Below, piece by piece: positions 25,000 to 34,616 of a stretch of 64,000 nt of DNA. How positions within the stretch are numbered: position 1 is the stretch's first letter; each line of letters opens with the position of its first letter. Origin of the DNA: Maricaulis sp047308265 (GTDB taxonomy: Bacteria; Pseudomonadota; Alphaproteobacteria; Caulobacterales; Maricaulaceae); NCBI RefSeq assembly GCF_047308265.1, contig NZ_JBKQWY010000011.1, positions 1 through 64,000 of the forward strand. Direction: 5' to 3'. Below the pieces are notes generated by a model. That model saw only the letters and a list, made by a program, of their open reading frames with translations, searched no databases and was not told the DNA's origin. The position numbers and the translations under genes are program-made.

Positions 25000-27753
25000 T
25001 CAGCCCTGACCCTTGTCACGCTTTACCATCGGTGCCAACAACTCACTCAGCGGAGAAAATGTTCTGTCAATTCCAATACAATTTTGAGCATATTGTAGCG
25101 CCCGCTGACCTAACCCAATCAACGAACTGTCATCAGACAATAGTTGTGAGATTTGAGCAGACATTGAATCCCAATCCGCAATAATAGCGGCACCGGAGGA
25201 TTGGATGCCCGGGAAACCGCGCGCCACAAAATCAGTGCATACAACCGGCTTACCAAACCCAAGCGCTTCACCCGTTTTGACACTCCCACCGGATCCAAAC
25301 CGAACCGGATTAACAATAATTGCGGCATTGTGATACTCGTTTGCCAAATCGTCTACAAAACCTCGTAGGAAAATATTTTTACCCGAGGAAAACTGTAGAG
25401 GCACCGCCAATCCGTTACAAACGCTACCAACGACGTGTAACTCGGCGTCGGGGTGGGAACTTAGTATTGCAGGAAACACATCGGTTATAAACTCAGTCAT
25501 CGCATGGATATTTGGTAGGTAATTATTACCAACAAACAGCAATCTCTTGTTTTTATCAGATCTGACTCGACACTCAACTAACGGAGCAGCACAACCGATT
25601 TTGATACTAGGCTTGTTAGGAACCAGCCTTTTCAAGGCCTGGGAATCATTTTCTGAGATGGCAATAATGCAATCAGCACCATTCAATGATTCTACTTCTT
25701 CATTTTCGGTTTGATAGTATTCGTCGATTACCTCGCCAATCGGCGCTCCAACAAATTTATGTCGTGCATAGACAAATGTAGCATAACGCGCACTCTGAAG
25801 GTCATGTAAATCAAGCACCCGGTACAGACCATCAGGAAGCATATGAAAATGAGAGGTCGTCCATGCGAATGATGAGATGTAGGCGACCGGGTTTACTAAG
25901 TTGGCGATTAATGCCGAGAAACAGTTGAAAATCGGATCCGTACGACGCTTAATTAAACATCTCGCACTTCCGTCTTTACCCGTTGAGATGGCACTAGATA
26001 GCTCGTCTGCAAGATTGCTGTAAGTGGCGTCAGGCAGGCCCCTCAATTCAGTGACGATTGAAGATGTGGTTTCTTTGGCCAGACTCGGATGCAGAGGAAT
26101 GTGGAAGTCGACCAATTGGCCGATTTTGGCATAAAGCGCAGGCCTTTGCGCAATGTCCCAAGGCTCAGACCTATCGATCAAGACGATATTGTGCCCCATC
26201 GATGCGAGGTGCTCCAGCATATGTAATTGCCGTGTGTTTCCGCCGCCAGATCCAGCCGTGACGCTTCCCGGGAACACAATCAGAAGCGGCCTATGGACGA
26301 CAGATTGGACAAAATTTATCTGATCTAAACTACGCTGTATTTCTAGCTGCCTAGAAGAAACCACTTCACGACCCTCCAATACGGTCATGGCAGTAGTTAT
26401 TGTGGTATTTTTTCGCTTATGCTCGTCGGAATCTTCCACTTCGAAATGAAGCAGCACTGTAAGCTCACTGACAGTGAGATTGGCACTTTTGATTGGAAAT
26501 TCAACAATCCAGTTAAATACCCTAGAATTCTCTTTAAGACATATATCGTTTAGGACATTTACACTAATCAAAGAAGACTCTTTGGGTCCAATTCCGTGCA
26601 ACTCAACAGTTTTTGGGGCCTGCTCTAATGAGTAACCTGAAATGATCAAGTTTTCTTTATCACGTTCGTAAATACAGACATGGATGAGATCCGACTTTAT
26701 ACACGTTCCAGAAACTTTAACCTTAGCGGAAGTTAGAAGACGGTCCCTGGAAAGCAATTTGACATTCAAATATTGCCCTTCGATACTCTCATCAAAATTT
26801 TCTTCGAAGATGTCTTGAACCCTCATATTTACTTTCCAACGGTGAGGGCAAGGACCACAACGACCGAACTCGTTGTAAAGTGATAAATCCTTTTCTATAA
26901 TTGGCGTGCAGTGAATTTTTTGATTTCGCAAATTAAGCTCAAGATGCGTAAACGCTTCATAGGCACGAAACCATCCTGTGACTGAGAATTCATCTTTCAG
27001 TAAGTCAAACTCTAAACTACCAATTTCTAGAACGTTGCTTGAACTAACCTTTGTATCCGCCAGACTGACCTGATATTTTTTACCGTCAACTTTGGTAAAA
27101 TCGAACGATAGTTCATCAAGTTCCGCACTCGAAACATCGTGCAGAACTGTGTAGAAATAGTCGTAAGTCCCTTTTGTTGATCCAGGCCGTCTTCGAAAGC
27201 ATTCCTCGACGGGAAAATTACGAGATTTAGTCGATATCGAAATTGACCGACAATGAAAGTCTGGGAGAAATCGCCCTAATATCCATAGAGCTTTTGATTT
27301 TGGATCATACTCGTATTCTTCAATAGAGAATTTGGCAAAATTTTGAATGTTCGCCGACAGTCTCGAACGCATAGCTCCATTATAATCATTTAGGTCGATT
27401 GTTACTTTCTTAGTTTGCGCGAGATCTAAGTGGAGTTTAAAATTGAACCCACACCGCAAAGTGCCCTCGGTTGCTTCTTTCTGTAAAACGTCATTCCGAT
27501 CTTCGTTGAATTCATAAAAAGTTGTTTCATTTTCGCCGTCAATCGAGACTTTCAAGCTGTCCACTTCACTCGGATTCGGATACCATCCTCTCAAGAGCAA
27601 TACGATTGACTGCTCGTTAAAGTCTTCCAAAGCGATGGCCCAAGATATCGCGCCCTCAGTAGACGGCGTTGCAGGAGATTTATTGCTACTCTGAAGATCA
27701 TTATTAGAATGAGTCACCTGTCTTACCCCTGCAGCTATATTATAGCTTTCCAC
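25000..27753 (-). CDS. Two-part protein: beta-rich N-terminal region and C-terminal GT-B glycosyltransferase (paralogue)
   Basis: A 917-residue paralogue of the 906-residue protein at 20538-23258. The N-terminal half again has beta-sandwich-like units (FSVTGWFRAYEAFTHLELNLRN mirrors the unit in its sister). The C-terminal half is GT-B with TAGSGGGNTRQLHMLEHL, LDLHDLQSARYATF, RLLFVGNNYLPN and NPVRFGSGGSVKTGEALGFGKPVV. The order of motifs is identical to the sister, so the pair arose by duplication with strong divergence. It is AT-rich. Probable role: addition of a sugar to a surface glycan in the cytoplasm; donor and acceptor unknown. Confidence 0.8.
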   Translation of the reverse strand: MESYNIAAGVRQVTHSNNDLQSSNKSPATPSTEGAISWAIALEDFNEQSIVLLLRGWYPNPSEVDSLKVSIDGENETTFYEFNEDRNDVLQKEATEGTLRCGFNFKLHLDLAQTKKVTIDLNDYNGAMRSRLSANIQNFAKFSIEEYEYDPKSKALWILGRFLPDFHCRSISISTKSRNFPVEECFRRRPGSTKGTYDYFYTVLHDVSSAELDELSFDFTKVDGKKYQVSLADTKVSSSNVLEIGSLEFDLLKDEFSVTGWFRAYEAFTHLELNLRNQKIHCTPIIEKDLSLYNEFGRCGPCPHRWKVNMRVQDIFEENFDESIEGQYLNVKLLSRDRLLTSAKVKVSGTCIKSDLIHVCIYERDKENLIISGYSLEQAPKTVELHGIGPKESSLISVNVLNDICLKENSRVFNWIVEFPIKSANLTVSELTVLLHFEVEDSDEHKRKNTTITTAMTVLEGREVVSSRQLEIQRSLDQINFVQSVVHRPLLIVFPGSVTAGSGGGNTRQLHMLEHLASMGHNIVLIDRSEPWDIAQRPALYAKIGQLVDFHIPLHPSLAKETTSSIVTELRGLPDATYSNLADELSSAISTGKDGSARCLIKRRTDPIFNCFSALIANLVNPVAYISSFAWTTSHFHMLPDGLYRVLDLHDLQSARYATFVYARHKFVGAPIGEVIDEYYQTENEEVESLNGADCIIAISENDSQALKRLVPNKPSIKIGCAAPLVECRVRSDKNKRLLFVGNNYLPNIHAMTEFITDVFPAILSSHPDAELHVVGSVCNGLAVPLQFSSGKNIFLRGFVDDLANEYHNAAIIVNPVRFGSGGSVKTGEALGFGKPVVCTDFVARGFPGIQSSGAAIIADWDSMSAQISQLLSDDSSLIGLGQRALQYAQNCIGIDRTFSPLSELLAPMVKRDKGQG

Positions 27754-28250
27754 TTAACCTTGGCGGAAAAAGTTTTCAACTAGTATACCCCTGAATATGT
27801 GGTCCTGGTTTCGATCTAGCTCTAACTCCAACTGAGGCGCTAAATTGTGGCCCCAACGCGATATAAGGCTGGAACAATCATAGCACATTTGCATGAGAGC
27901 GAAGCTCGCCGCTACGAATGAGAGATGACTGGCTTTGCCTGCCGCCAGATCGGTATCGCAGTGCCAACCCACTATCGCTGAAACGGGTAGAAGATTTACG
28001 TCCTGAGGGCGTCATTTTTCATGCACGTGAAACAAGCATGGTGATGGAATTGTTTTGGCGGAAGTTCGGCGCGCAAAATGAATCGTCGCTGATGACTGGC
28101 TGACGAAATCGCAATATTATACCACCGGAATTCGCACAACACACAACCGCAACCCAGGCTGCTCTGACGCTAAGTATGACGCGCTTGCATGTCGTAATAA
28201 GATAACATATCGCTACACATCCTGTTGAGTATTCTGAGGGGAATAGGGTG
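27754..28250. other. Intergenic region between glycan island and TonB receptor
   Basis: About 500 bases, the boundary where composition returns from AT-rich to GC-rich. Short frames (for example 27918-28103 plus, 27754-27972 minus) have no recognisable domain, though the plus-strand one ends in a protein-like VEDLRPEGVIFHARETSMV stretch and might be the tail of a lost gene. The last 60 bases hold the receptor promoter. An imperfect AT-rich dyad around 28194-28212 (TAATAAGATAACATAT) could be a metal-regulator site but matches the Fur consensus only weakly. Confidence 0.4.
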
Positions 28251-30458
28251 ATGAGCCTTCCACGAACACCACGCACGCTGAGCACCGTGATCGCAACGGC
28301 ACTTGCGTCAACGAGCGCCTTGACCGTGTTCACCATGCCGGCACTCGCCCAGTCCAGCGATCCTGAACGGATTGAGGACACGATCTTTGTCCGCGGTGAC
28401 CGCCAGGCTTACCGAGGCAATATCGAGGCGCTGGAAGTACCGGCTGCCGATCTGTCGCTTGACGCCGATCTCCTGGCTGATGCAGGCGCACTCAATCTCA
28501 GTGACGCCCTTGACCTGTCAGCCTCAGCCGCCCGTCAGAACAATTTTGGCGGCCTCTGGAATGCCTTTTCAGTGCGCGGTTTTGCCGGCGACATCAACCT
28601 GCCGAGTGGTTTTCTCGTCAACGGTTTCAATGCCGGGCGTGGATTTGGCGGACCGCGCGATCTTGTCGGGATTGAATCCGTCGACATTCTGAAAGGACCG
28701 CGCTCGGCGCTGTTCGGTCGGGGTGAACCGGGCGGTACGGTCAATCTGGTCACGAAACGTCCTGATTTCGAAACCGGGGGATACGTCCAGGGCACGATTG
28801 GCAGCTGGGACCAGTACCGGTTTGAGGGCGATGCCCAGACCGTATTGGGCACAGATGAAGCCCTCGGGATCCGACTGGTCGGATTCTTCGAGGATGCCGC
28901 CAGCTTCCGGGGCCCGGTCGAAACACAAAAATACGGCTTCTACCCCTCAGTGACGTGGAATGTGTCCGATGACACGAACATCACTTACGAACTGGAATAT
29001 ACGAGCCAGGAATTGCCGTTTGACCGCGGCGTTGTCTATTCGGACACGTTCGGCTTCTCGCCGCGCGATGTCTTTGTGGGCGAGAATGTTCCGATCGAGA
29101 CCGAGGTTGTGGGACACCAGATCGAAGCCCAGCACAATTTCAACGACAATTGGAGTTTTCTGGGTGGCTTCGGATACCGCGAGACCAGCTTGGAAGGGGA
29201 TGCGTTTGAACCACAATTTGGTTCCCGCCAGACCTATTTCCGGGACGGACAGACGATCTCGCGTTTCTTCCGGTCCCGCGATTTTGAATCCGATTACCTG
29301 GTCCTTCGCGGCGAGCTCGCTGGTGAATTCCACACTGGCAGCCTGCGTCACCGCCTGATCGTGGGGGCCGATTATGATGAGTTTGACAACACGCTCGTCA
29401 TCGATCGCTATCGCAGCCGCTTTTCCGGCGACCTGGCCAATCTGACGCCTGGCGATATCGCGACCCATCTCCTGCTGGATATCGATAATCCGGTCTACGG
29501 GGCCAATCTGAGCCCGGCCACGTCGGCCAACACCAATCGCAATGAAGTGCTGACCGGTTATGGTGTCTATGTTCAGGATCAAATCGACCTGACAGAACGT
29601 CTCCAGGTTCGTATTGGCGTTCGATTCGACGATTTCGAGCAGGATCTGACGAATTTCCTCGCCTCGCCGGCATCCACTATCACAAGCTCCGATGATCGTG
29701 TCTCGCCTCAGTTCGGTGTGCTTTATCAGGTGAATGACGGCTTGAGCCTCTATGCCTCGTACGGCGAAGGATATCGTCAGCAAACGGGCCAGGATTTCCA
29801 GGGCAATCAATTCGAGCCCAACATCACGGAATCCGCGGAGATCGGGTTCAAGGTCGATGTCGGGGCCTTCTCAGAAACGATCGACGGCTTCATCAGCGCA
29901 ACCCTATTCCAGGTTGAACAGAGCAATTTCCTCGTCAATGACGACCGGCCGGAAGCCACCGCAGTCGGTTTCTTTTCCATCCCCGCCGGTGAGGCGGAAA
30001 GCACGGGCATCGAGCTCGACGCCAGCCTCGACTTCAACAACGGCTTCGCCCTTTGGGTGTCCTATGCCTATACCGACGCCGAGTTTTCAAACAGCTTCGC
30101 AGACGTTGACGGGTTCGGTTTCACGATTGATGCCGGTGACCCGATGATCAACTCGCCGGAGCATCAGCTGAGCGTCCAGGCGAGCCAGAGCTTCGCCCTC
30201 GCCAGCATGCCGGTCGAACTGGGCGGTGGCCTGCTGTTTGTCGGCGAGCGCAATGGCTGGGTTGGTTCCGACTTCACCCTGCCTGATTACACGACCGTGC
30301 GGATTTTTGGCGAGGTTGAACCGGTTGACGGGATCAAGGTGCGTCTGGATATCGATAACCTCTTCGACGAAACCTTCTACACAAACTCCTTCGCGGATGT
30401 CTGGGTTGAACCCGGTGCCCCGCGACGGTTCCGTTTGACGGCCTCATACGCGTTCTAA
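28251..30458 (+). CDS. TonB-dependent siderophore-type outer-membrane receptor
   Basis: A 735-residue receptor with a signal peptide to about residue 33 (ALAQ). Plug-domain blocks are FSVRGFAGDINLPSGFLVNG, VDILKGPRSALFGRGEPGGTVNLVTKRP (the hallmark VEVLKGPxSxLYGxGxPGGxVNxVTKxP). A 22-strand barrel ends in RRFRLTASYAF with the terminal Phe. This is the FhuE/FpvA siderophore class. A GTG three bases upstream is also in frame; ATG 28251 follows GAGGGG. An ABC-2 exporter gene set follows 10 bases later, so the receptor and the exporter appear cotranscribed. The ligand is unknown. Confidence 0.92.
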   Translation: MSLPRTPRTLSTVIATALASTSALTVFTMPALAQSSDPERIEDTIFVRGDRQAYRGNIEALEVPAADLSLDADLLADAGALNLSDALDLSASAARQNNFGGLWNAFSVRGFAGDINLPSGFLVNGFNAGRGFGGPRDLVGIESVDILKGPRSALFGRGEPGGTVNLVTKRPDFETGGYVQGTIGSWDQYRFEGDAQTVLGTDEALGIRLVGFFEDAASFRGPVETQKYGFYPSVTWNVSDDTNITYELEYTSQELPFDRGVVYSDTFGFSPRDVFVGENVPIETEVVGHQIEAQHNFNDNWSFLGGFGYRETSLEGDAFEPQFGSRQTYFRDGQTISRFFRSRDFESDYLVLRGELAGEFHTGSLRHRLIVGADYDEFDNTLVIDRYRSRFSGDLANLTPGDIATHLLLDIDNPVYGANLSPATSANTNRNEVLTGYGVYVQDQIDLTERLQVRIGVRFDDFEQDLTNFLASPASTITSSDDRVSPQFGVLYQVNDGLSLYASYGEGYRQQTGQDFQGNQFEPNITESAEIGFKVDVGAFSETIDGFISATLFQVEQSNFLVNDDRPEATAVGFFSIPAGEAESTGIELDASLDFNNGFALWVSYAYTDAEFSNSFADVDGFGFTIDAGDPMINSPEHQLSVQASQSFALASMPVELGGGLLFVGERNGWVGSDFTLPDYTTVRIFGEVEPVDGIKVRLDIDNLFDETFYTNSFADVWVEPGAPRRFRLTASYAF

Positions 30459-30468
30459 GGGGGACAAA

Positions 30469-31188
30469 ATGGAAGCCGCGCTCGCCGCCCATGCGGTCAC
30501 GATCTCACGTTCGGGACAAACTGTTCTCAAAGACGTGTCGTTTGAAGTCGCCACCGGTGATGTTTACGCCTTGCTCGGTGGTAATGGCGCAGGGAAGTCG
30601 ACAACACTTCTGACTTTCCTCGGCTTCCTGTCCCCTGATGGCGGGACGGTGGAGGTTCTGGGTCTGGATGTCGGGGAACACCTCAAGGACATTCGCCCCA
30701 GGATCGCATATCTTCCAGAGGCGGCAACGCTCTACGCCCACCTCAATGCCTATGAAAACCTCAACTACTTCCTGTCCCTGGTGAATGTGAAAGCGGATGA
30801 GCGCGCGCTTGATTCCGCTCTAGACCGCGTCTCCCTGAAACCGGGCGCCCGGCGCAATCGCCTCGACACCTATTCCAAGGGGATGCGCCAGAAAGTGGCC
30901 ATCGCCCTGGCTCTGCTTCGCGACACGCCGGTCTTGCTGCTGGATGAACCCACTTCCGGTCTGGATCCTGTGGCGATCGACGAATTCAACGCCCTGGTCC
31001 GGTCTCTGGCGGCGGAGCAACGCACCGTCCTGATGGTGACACACGATGTCTACGGCGCCTGCCAGGTCGCTGACCGGATCGGTCTTTTGCGGGAGGGCGA
31101 GCTCGTCGGCACGTTCGATCGCCCCGAAGGAGGCCAGATCGATACAGAGCAGGTTCACGCCGCCTTTGCCGGACGCGCAACCTCATGA
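30469..31188 (+). CDS. ABC transporter ATP-binding protein (ABC-2 type)
   Basis: A 239-residue ATPase. Walker A is GGNGAGKSTT (about 37-46), the signature loop is YSKGMRQKVAIA, Walker B is VLLLDEPTSGLDP and the H-loop is MVTHD. The single-domain layout and short size fit the DRA/ABC-2 exporter class. It begins 10 bases after the TonB receptor with AAGGGGGAC before the ATG and overlaps the first permease gene by 4 bases. Substrate unknown; it forms a transporter with the two permeases downstream. Confidence 0.93.
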   Translation: MEAALAAHAVTISRSGQTVLKDVSFEVATGDVYALLGGNGAGKSTTLLTFLGFLSPDGGTVEVLGLDVGEHLKDIRPRIAYLPEAATLYAHLNAYENLNYFLSLVNVKADERALDSALDRVSLKPGARRNRLDTYSKGMRQKVAIALALLRDTPVLLLDEPTSGLDPVAIDEFNALVRSLAAEQRTVLMVTHDVYGACQVADRIGLLREGELVGTFDRPEGGQIDTEQVHAAFAGRATS

Positions 31189-32621
31189 CCGTGATACTGG
31201 CAATCGCCCGGCAGGAATGGCGTCTTTGGCTCCGGTCGCGTGTTGCAATCCTGGCCATGGCCCTCGTGAGCCTGATCATTGCGGCGACCAGCTTGTTAAA
31301 CGCCCACCGCATGGCTGACGAGCGCGAGCATCGCATCCATCAACAGGCCGTCGCAGAACAGACGTTTCTCGAACAACCCGACCGCCATCCGCACCGCATG
31401 GTGCACTACGGACACTATGTTTTCCGCGCGCCACCCCCGCTTTCTCTGGTCGATCCCGGCGTCGATTCCGTCACGGGGCAATCGATTTTCCTGGAAGGGC
31501 ATCGACAAAACACGCCGATGTTTGCCGATGTGCGTGCCAGTGCCAACCTGGGCAGTTTCCAGTCGATTTCACCCGCTTTTGTCTATCAGCTTCTTGTGCC
31601 CTTGCTGCTGATCTCGCTTGGCCATGGCGTGTTTGTGCGTGAACGGGAGTCGAAAACCCTGGCTCCGCTTCTTGCCCAGGGCGTGTCCGGCTCATCGCTC
31701 TTCATGGGCAAATTCCTGGCCCTCGCCTCGCTGTCAGGGACTTTGCTGATCCCGCTTGTAATCCTGACGGTCATCGCAATAGCCATCGGTGATCACGCTC
31801 TGATGGGTGTCGGGCTGACCCTGGGCTATGCAATGTATCTGCTGGTCTGGTGCGCACTCATCTGCGTGATATCGGCAATTGCCCCCAATCGAGGCCTGGC
31901 CCTCGGGGTTCTGGTCTTCATCTGGCTAGCCTGGGCGCTCATCCTGCCGCGCCTTGCAATTGCGTCCGCGGGCGCAATGCACTCAGTCCCGAGCAAGCTG
32001 GAAACCGATTTCCAGATGTATGCCGATATTCGCGAACTCGGAGATGGCCATAACGCCTCCGATCCAGCCTTCACACAGCTGAGAGCAAATCTTCTCGCCC
32101 AGTATGATGTGGAGCGCGTGGAAGACCTGCCCATCAATTTTCGCGGTGTCGTCGCTCAGACGTCGGAAGCCGATTTGACCACGTTGATGAATGAATATGC
32201 TGATCGGCGCATGACCAAAGAGCGCTCCCAGTCTTCGCACAGCAACCGGTTTGGGTGGGTCTCGCCGGTCATCGCGATTTCGACCGCATCGCGTCATTTG
32301 TCCGGAACGGATCTGGCCACCCATCACCGTTTTCTTCGTGAAGCGGAAGACGTGCGTTTCGATTTCGTCCAGGGTCTGAACCAAAGCCACATAGATACGC
32401 TGTCCTATACAGACGATATCAATCGAAACCGGAATGCCGAAGCAGCTCGTCGAGCCCGAATCTCCGCTGAAAACTGGGAGGTATTGGATCGCTTCGAGTT
32501 CACACCGGATCCGTCAGACGCGCGGGCCCAGCGTGCATTGTCTCCGCTGACCCAGCTCGCTCTATGGCTCATCATACTCGTGGGCCTCGGACATTTGGTT
32601 TGCGCGAGGGTTAAGCCATGA
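31185..32621 (+). CDS. ABC-2 transporter permease (DUF3526-like), subunit 1
   Basis: A 478-residue membrane protein. One N-terminal helix (about 20-40) is followed by a periplasmic loop of ~90 residues. A block of helices then includes QLLVPLLLISLGHGVFVRERESKTLAPLLAQGVSGSSLFMGKFLA, an ABC-2 coupling-helix pattern. A second large loop and a C-terminal helix (LALWLIILVGLGHLV) complete it. This layout fits the DUF3526 class of ABC-2 permeases; the family name is from memory. It overlaps both neighbours by 4 bases. It probably pairs with the next gene in a heterodimer. Confidence 0.75.
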   Translation: MTVILAIARQEWRLWLRSRVAILAMALVSLIIAATSLLNAHRMADEREHRIHQQAVAEQTFLEQPDRHPHRMVHYGHYVFRAPPPLSLVDPGVDSVTGQSIFLEGHRQNTPMFADVRASANLGSFQSISPAFVYQLLVPLLLISLGHGVFVRERESKTLAPLLAQGVSGSSLFMGKFLALASLSGTLLIPLVILTVIAIAIGDHALMGVGLTLGYAMYLLVWCALICVISAIAPNRGLALGVLVFIWLAWALILPRLAIASAGAMHSVPSKLETDFQMYADIRELGDGHNASDPAFTQLRANLLAQYDVERVEDLPINFRGVVAQTSEADLTTLMNEYADRRMTKERSQSSHSNRFGWVSPVIAISTASRHLSGTDLATHHRFLREAEDVRFDFVQGLNQSHIDTLSYTDDINRNRNAEAARRARISAENWEVLDRFEFTPDPSDARAQRALSPLTQLALWLIILVGLGHLVCARVKP

Positions 32622-33865
32622 CCGCTGTTATCCGAGAAATCTGGTTCCTCTCCCGTGATCGTGCCGCGCTGGTTTGGCTGCTTATTGCGGTGATCGCGGC
32701 AGGCTGTTCCGTGACCTTCGGCCTCGGCGAGATCGCCTCCCAGCGCGCAACCATCGAGCGTCTTGAAACTGCCGACCAGGCCGAACAAACCTATATGGCA
32801 CAAGCCCACCGGGACTGGGGCAGCGCCGGGTATTATACCTTCCACCTTACCTATGATCCGCCCTCAGACTTTGCGTTTGCAGCCCTTGGACAGCGCGACG
32901 CCTCTCCGTGGAAACATCGCATCAGAATGCTGGCCCTGGAAGGTCAGATCTACGAGACAGATGCGGCAAACCCGGACTTCGCACTGACGGGCCGCTTCGA
33001 CTACGCCTTTGTTGTTGCGATTCTTTCTCCGCTCTTCCTGATCCTGCTCTTGCACGATCTGAAAGCGCGGGAGCGCGCGGCGGGCCGATTCGAACTTCTT
33101 GAGGCTTCCGGGTCCGGCCTCTGGCGAGTACGCGCTGGTCTGCGGGTTGGCACGCTTGGCATGGCGCTCGTGCTCCCGCTTCTGATGGCCGGAATCATAA
33201 GTGGCAGTCGCGCCGGACCTCTGCTTTTCGGGAGTGCCGCCGTTCTGATTCACTTGCTGTTCTGGTGGGGCGTCATCGCCTGGATCAACCAGCGTGGCTG
33301 GACCGCCACCGTCAATCTCACAACGCTTTTTGGCGCCTGGTTAGTACTCGCGGTTCTGGCCCCGGCCGGGATCAAGCTCGCTGTCGACACGGCGATCACC
33401 GTGCCGGATGGCGGTGATATCATTTTGACCCAGCGAGAAGCCGTCAATGATGCCTGGGATCTACCGGTCTCAGCCACAATGGAACCCTTTCTGGAGCGTC
33501 ACCCGGACTGGGCCGACTATGCGACCATCGAAGGCGCATTTGAATGGAAATGGTATTATGCCTTCCAACAGGTGGGCGATCAGACCGCCGAGGATCTCTC
33601 GCTGGCCTATCGGGCCGGGCGGGACCGTCGCGATCGCGTGTCATCGATCCTGTCCTGGCTGACCCCACCGGCCAAGCTGGAACGGGTTTTCCAATCCCTT
33701 GCAAACACCGATGTGGAAGCCACGCGTGAGTATGAAGACCGTGTACGAGCCTTCCATGCCGACTTGCGGGCGTATTATTATCCAAACCTGTTCATGGACC
33801 TGCCCTTCACCGACGAAACCCTCTCCGAACGGCCGGGATATTCCGCAACGCCTCAGACGGAGTGA
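32618..33865 (+). CDS. ABC-2 transporter permease (DUF3526-like), subunit 2
   Basis: A 415-residue membrane protein, a divergent relative of the preceding permease. It has an N-terminal helix (about 15-36), a periplasmic loop with HRDWGSAGYYTFHLTYDPPSDFAF (compare HPHRMVHYGHYVFRAPPPLSL in subunit 1), and then FLILLLHDLKARERAAGRFELLEASGSGLWRVRAGLR, the matching coupling region. The two permeases are old duplicates. Translational coupling to subunit 1 (4-base overlap) supports a heterodimer powered by the upstream ATPase. Confidence 0.75.
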   Translation: MTAVIREIWFLSRDRAALVWLLIAVIAAGCSVTFGLGEIASQRATIERLETADQAEQTYMAQAHRDWGSAGYYTFHLTYDPPSDFAFAALGQRDASPWKHRIRMLALEGQIYETDAANPDFALTGRFDYAFVVAILSPLFLILLLHDLKARERAAGRFELLEASGSGLWRVRAGLRVGTLGMALVLPLLMAGIISGSRAGPLLFGSAAVLIHLLFWWGVIAWINQRGWTATVNLTTLFGAWLVLAVLAPAGIKLAVDTAITVPDGGDIILTQREAVNDAWDLPVSATMEPFLERHPDWADYATIEGAFEWKWYYAFQQVGDQTAEDLSLAYRAGRDRRDRVSSILSWLTPPAKLERVFQSLANTDVEATREYEDRVRAFHADLRAYYYPNLFMDLPFTDETLSERPGYSATPQTE

Positions 33866-34062
33866 ACTCGTCCCGAGCCGTTGAGTGGATGATAGAAATC
33901 GGGTCCGGCAGATCGCTATCCGTTGCGATTATGATCGCGTGGGCCGACGATGAAGCGCTGATCCAGGAGCTTCATCGGGCCAGCCTTGAGGGCGTGGACA
34001 CCGTTATCGCCGAGGCGACACGGACCCAGGTCGAGTTCGGCACGGAAGAAAACAATGCATGA
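33862..34062 (+). CDS. Possible small protein, 66 residues
   Basis: A GTG start at 33862 overlaps the preceding permease stop (GTGA), and the frame ends at 34062, just before the next gene's ribosome site. The product is soluble and acidic in its second half (DDEALIQELHRASLEGVDTVIAEATRTQVEF). No known family. Coupling favours a real gene, but it is short and unsupported by similarity. Confidence 0.35.
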   Translation: MNSSRAVEWMIEIGSGRSLSVAIMIAWADDEALIQELHRASLEGVDTVIAEATRTQVEFGTEENNA

Positions 34063-34564
34063 GGAGACCAGATTGAACACGGGACACCTGCATCTGTTGT
34101 GCGGCTTGATGGGGTCGGGAAAATCCACCCTGGCCCGTCAGCTTGTGGACACCCACAAGGCAGTCCTGATCGAGGAAGATGTCTGGGCGGCCACATTATG
34201 GCCGGGTGAACTGGTTGATCTGGGCTCCTATCGCGACCGGTCTACCCGCCTTCGGGGCGTGTTATGGCCCCATGTTCGCACTCTTGTGGAGAGCGGCCTC
34301 ACAGTGGTTCTGGACTTCGCCGCCAATACACGCGGACAAAGACGGAGCCTGGCGAAGCTGATCAGCGAGGGCCATTTCGGCCACACACTGCATGTGCTGG
34401 AAACCCCCAAATCGGTCTGCAAGTCGCGTTTGATCGCGCGCAATGCGCACGGCGAACACCCCTATCAGACCGACATGGATACATTCGAACTCTTCGCCCG
34501 CTATTACGAACCCCCGTCCGATGATGAGGGGTTCATCCTCCACCCCATCCCCTACCGGGCCTAG
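34055..34564 (+). CDS. Small P-loop kinase/AAA ATPase
   Basis: A 169-residue P-loop protein with Walker A GLMGSGKSTLARQL near the N-terminus, followed by a nucleoside-kinase-like LIEEDVW and VVLDFAANTRGQRRSL, as in zeta-toxin or cytidylate-type and predicted kinases of the AAA_33 class. It fits single-domain kinases that phosphorylate small molecules. ATG 34055 and TTG 34073 are both possible starts; the latter has GAGGAG six bases ahead. No partner antitoxin is evident, so a metabolic kinase is likelier than a toxin. Confidence 0.7.
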   Translation: MHEETRLNTGHLHLLCGLMGSGKSTLARQLVDTHKAVLIEEDVWAATLWPGELVDLGSYRDRSTRLRGVLWPHVRTLVESGLTVVLDFAANTRGQRRSLAKLISEGHFGHTLHVLETPKSVCKSRLIARNAHGEHPYQTDMDTFELFARYYEPPSDDEGFILHPIPYRA

Positions 34565-34616
34565 TCCATTGCCCCGGCGCCCGTTACGCGCCAAGCTTGG
34601 TCGCTTCTTCTCATGC

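Noticed and set aside
34055..34564. Zeta-type toxin (UNAG kinase) identity for the small P-loop gene
   Set aside because: Only the generic Walker A and kinase shape are visible, there is no antitoxin partner, and it sits in a metabolic region.
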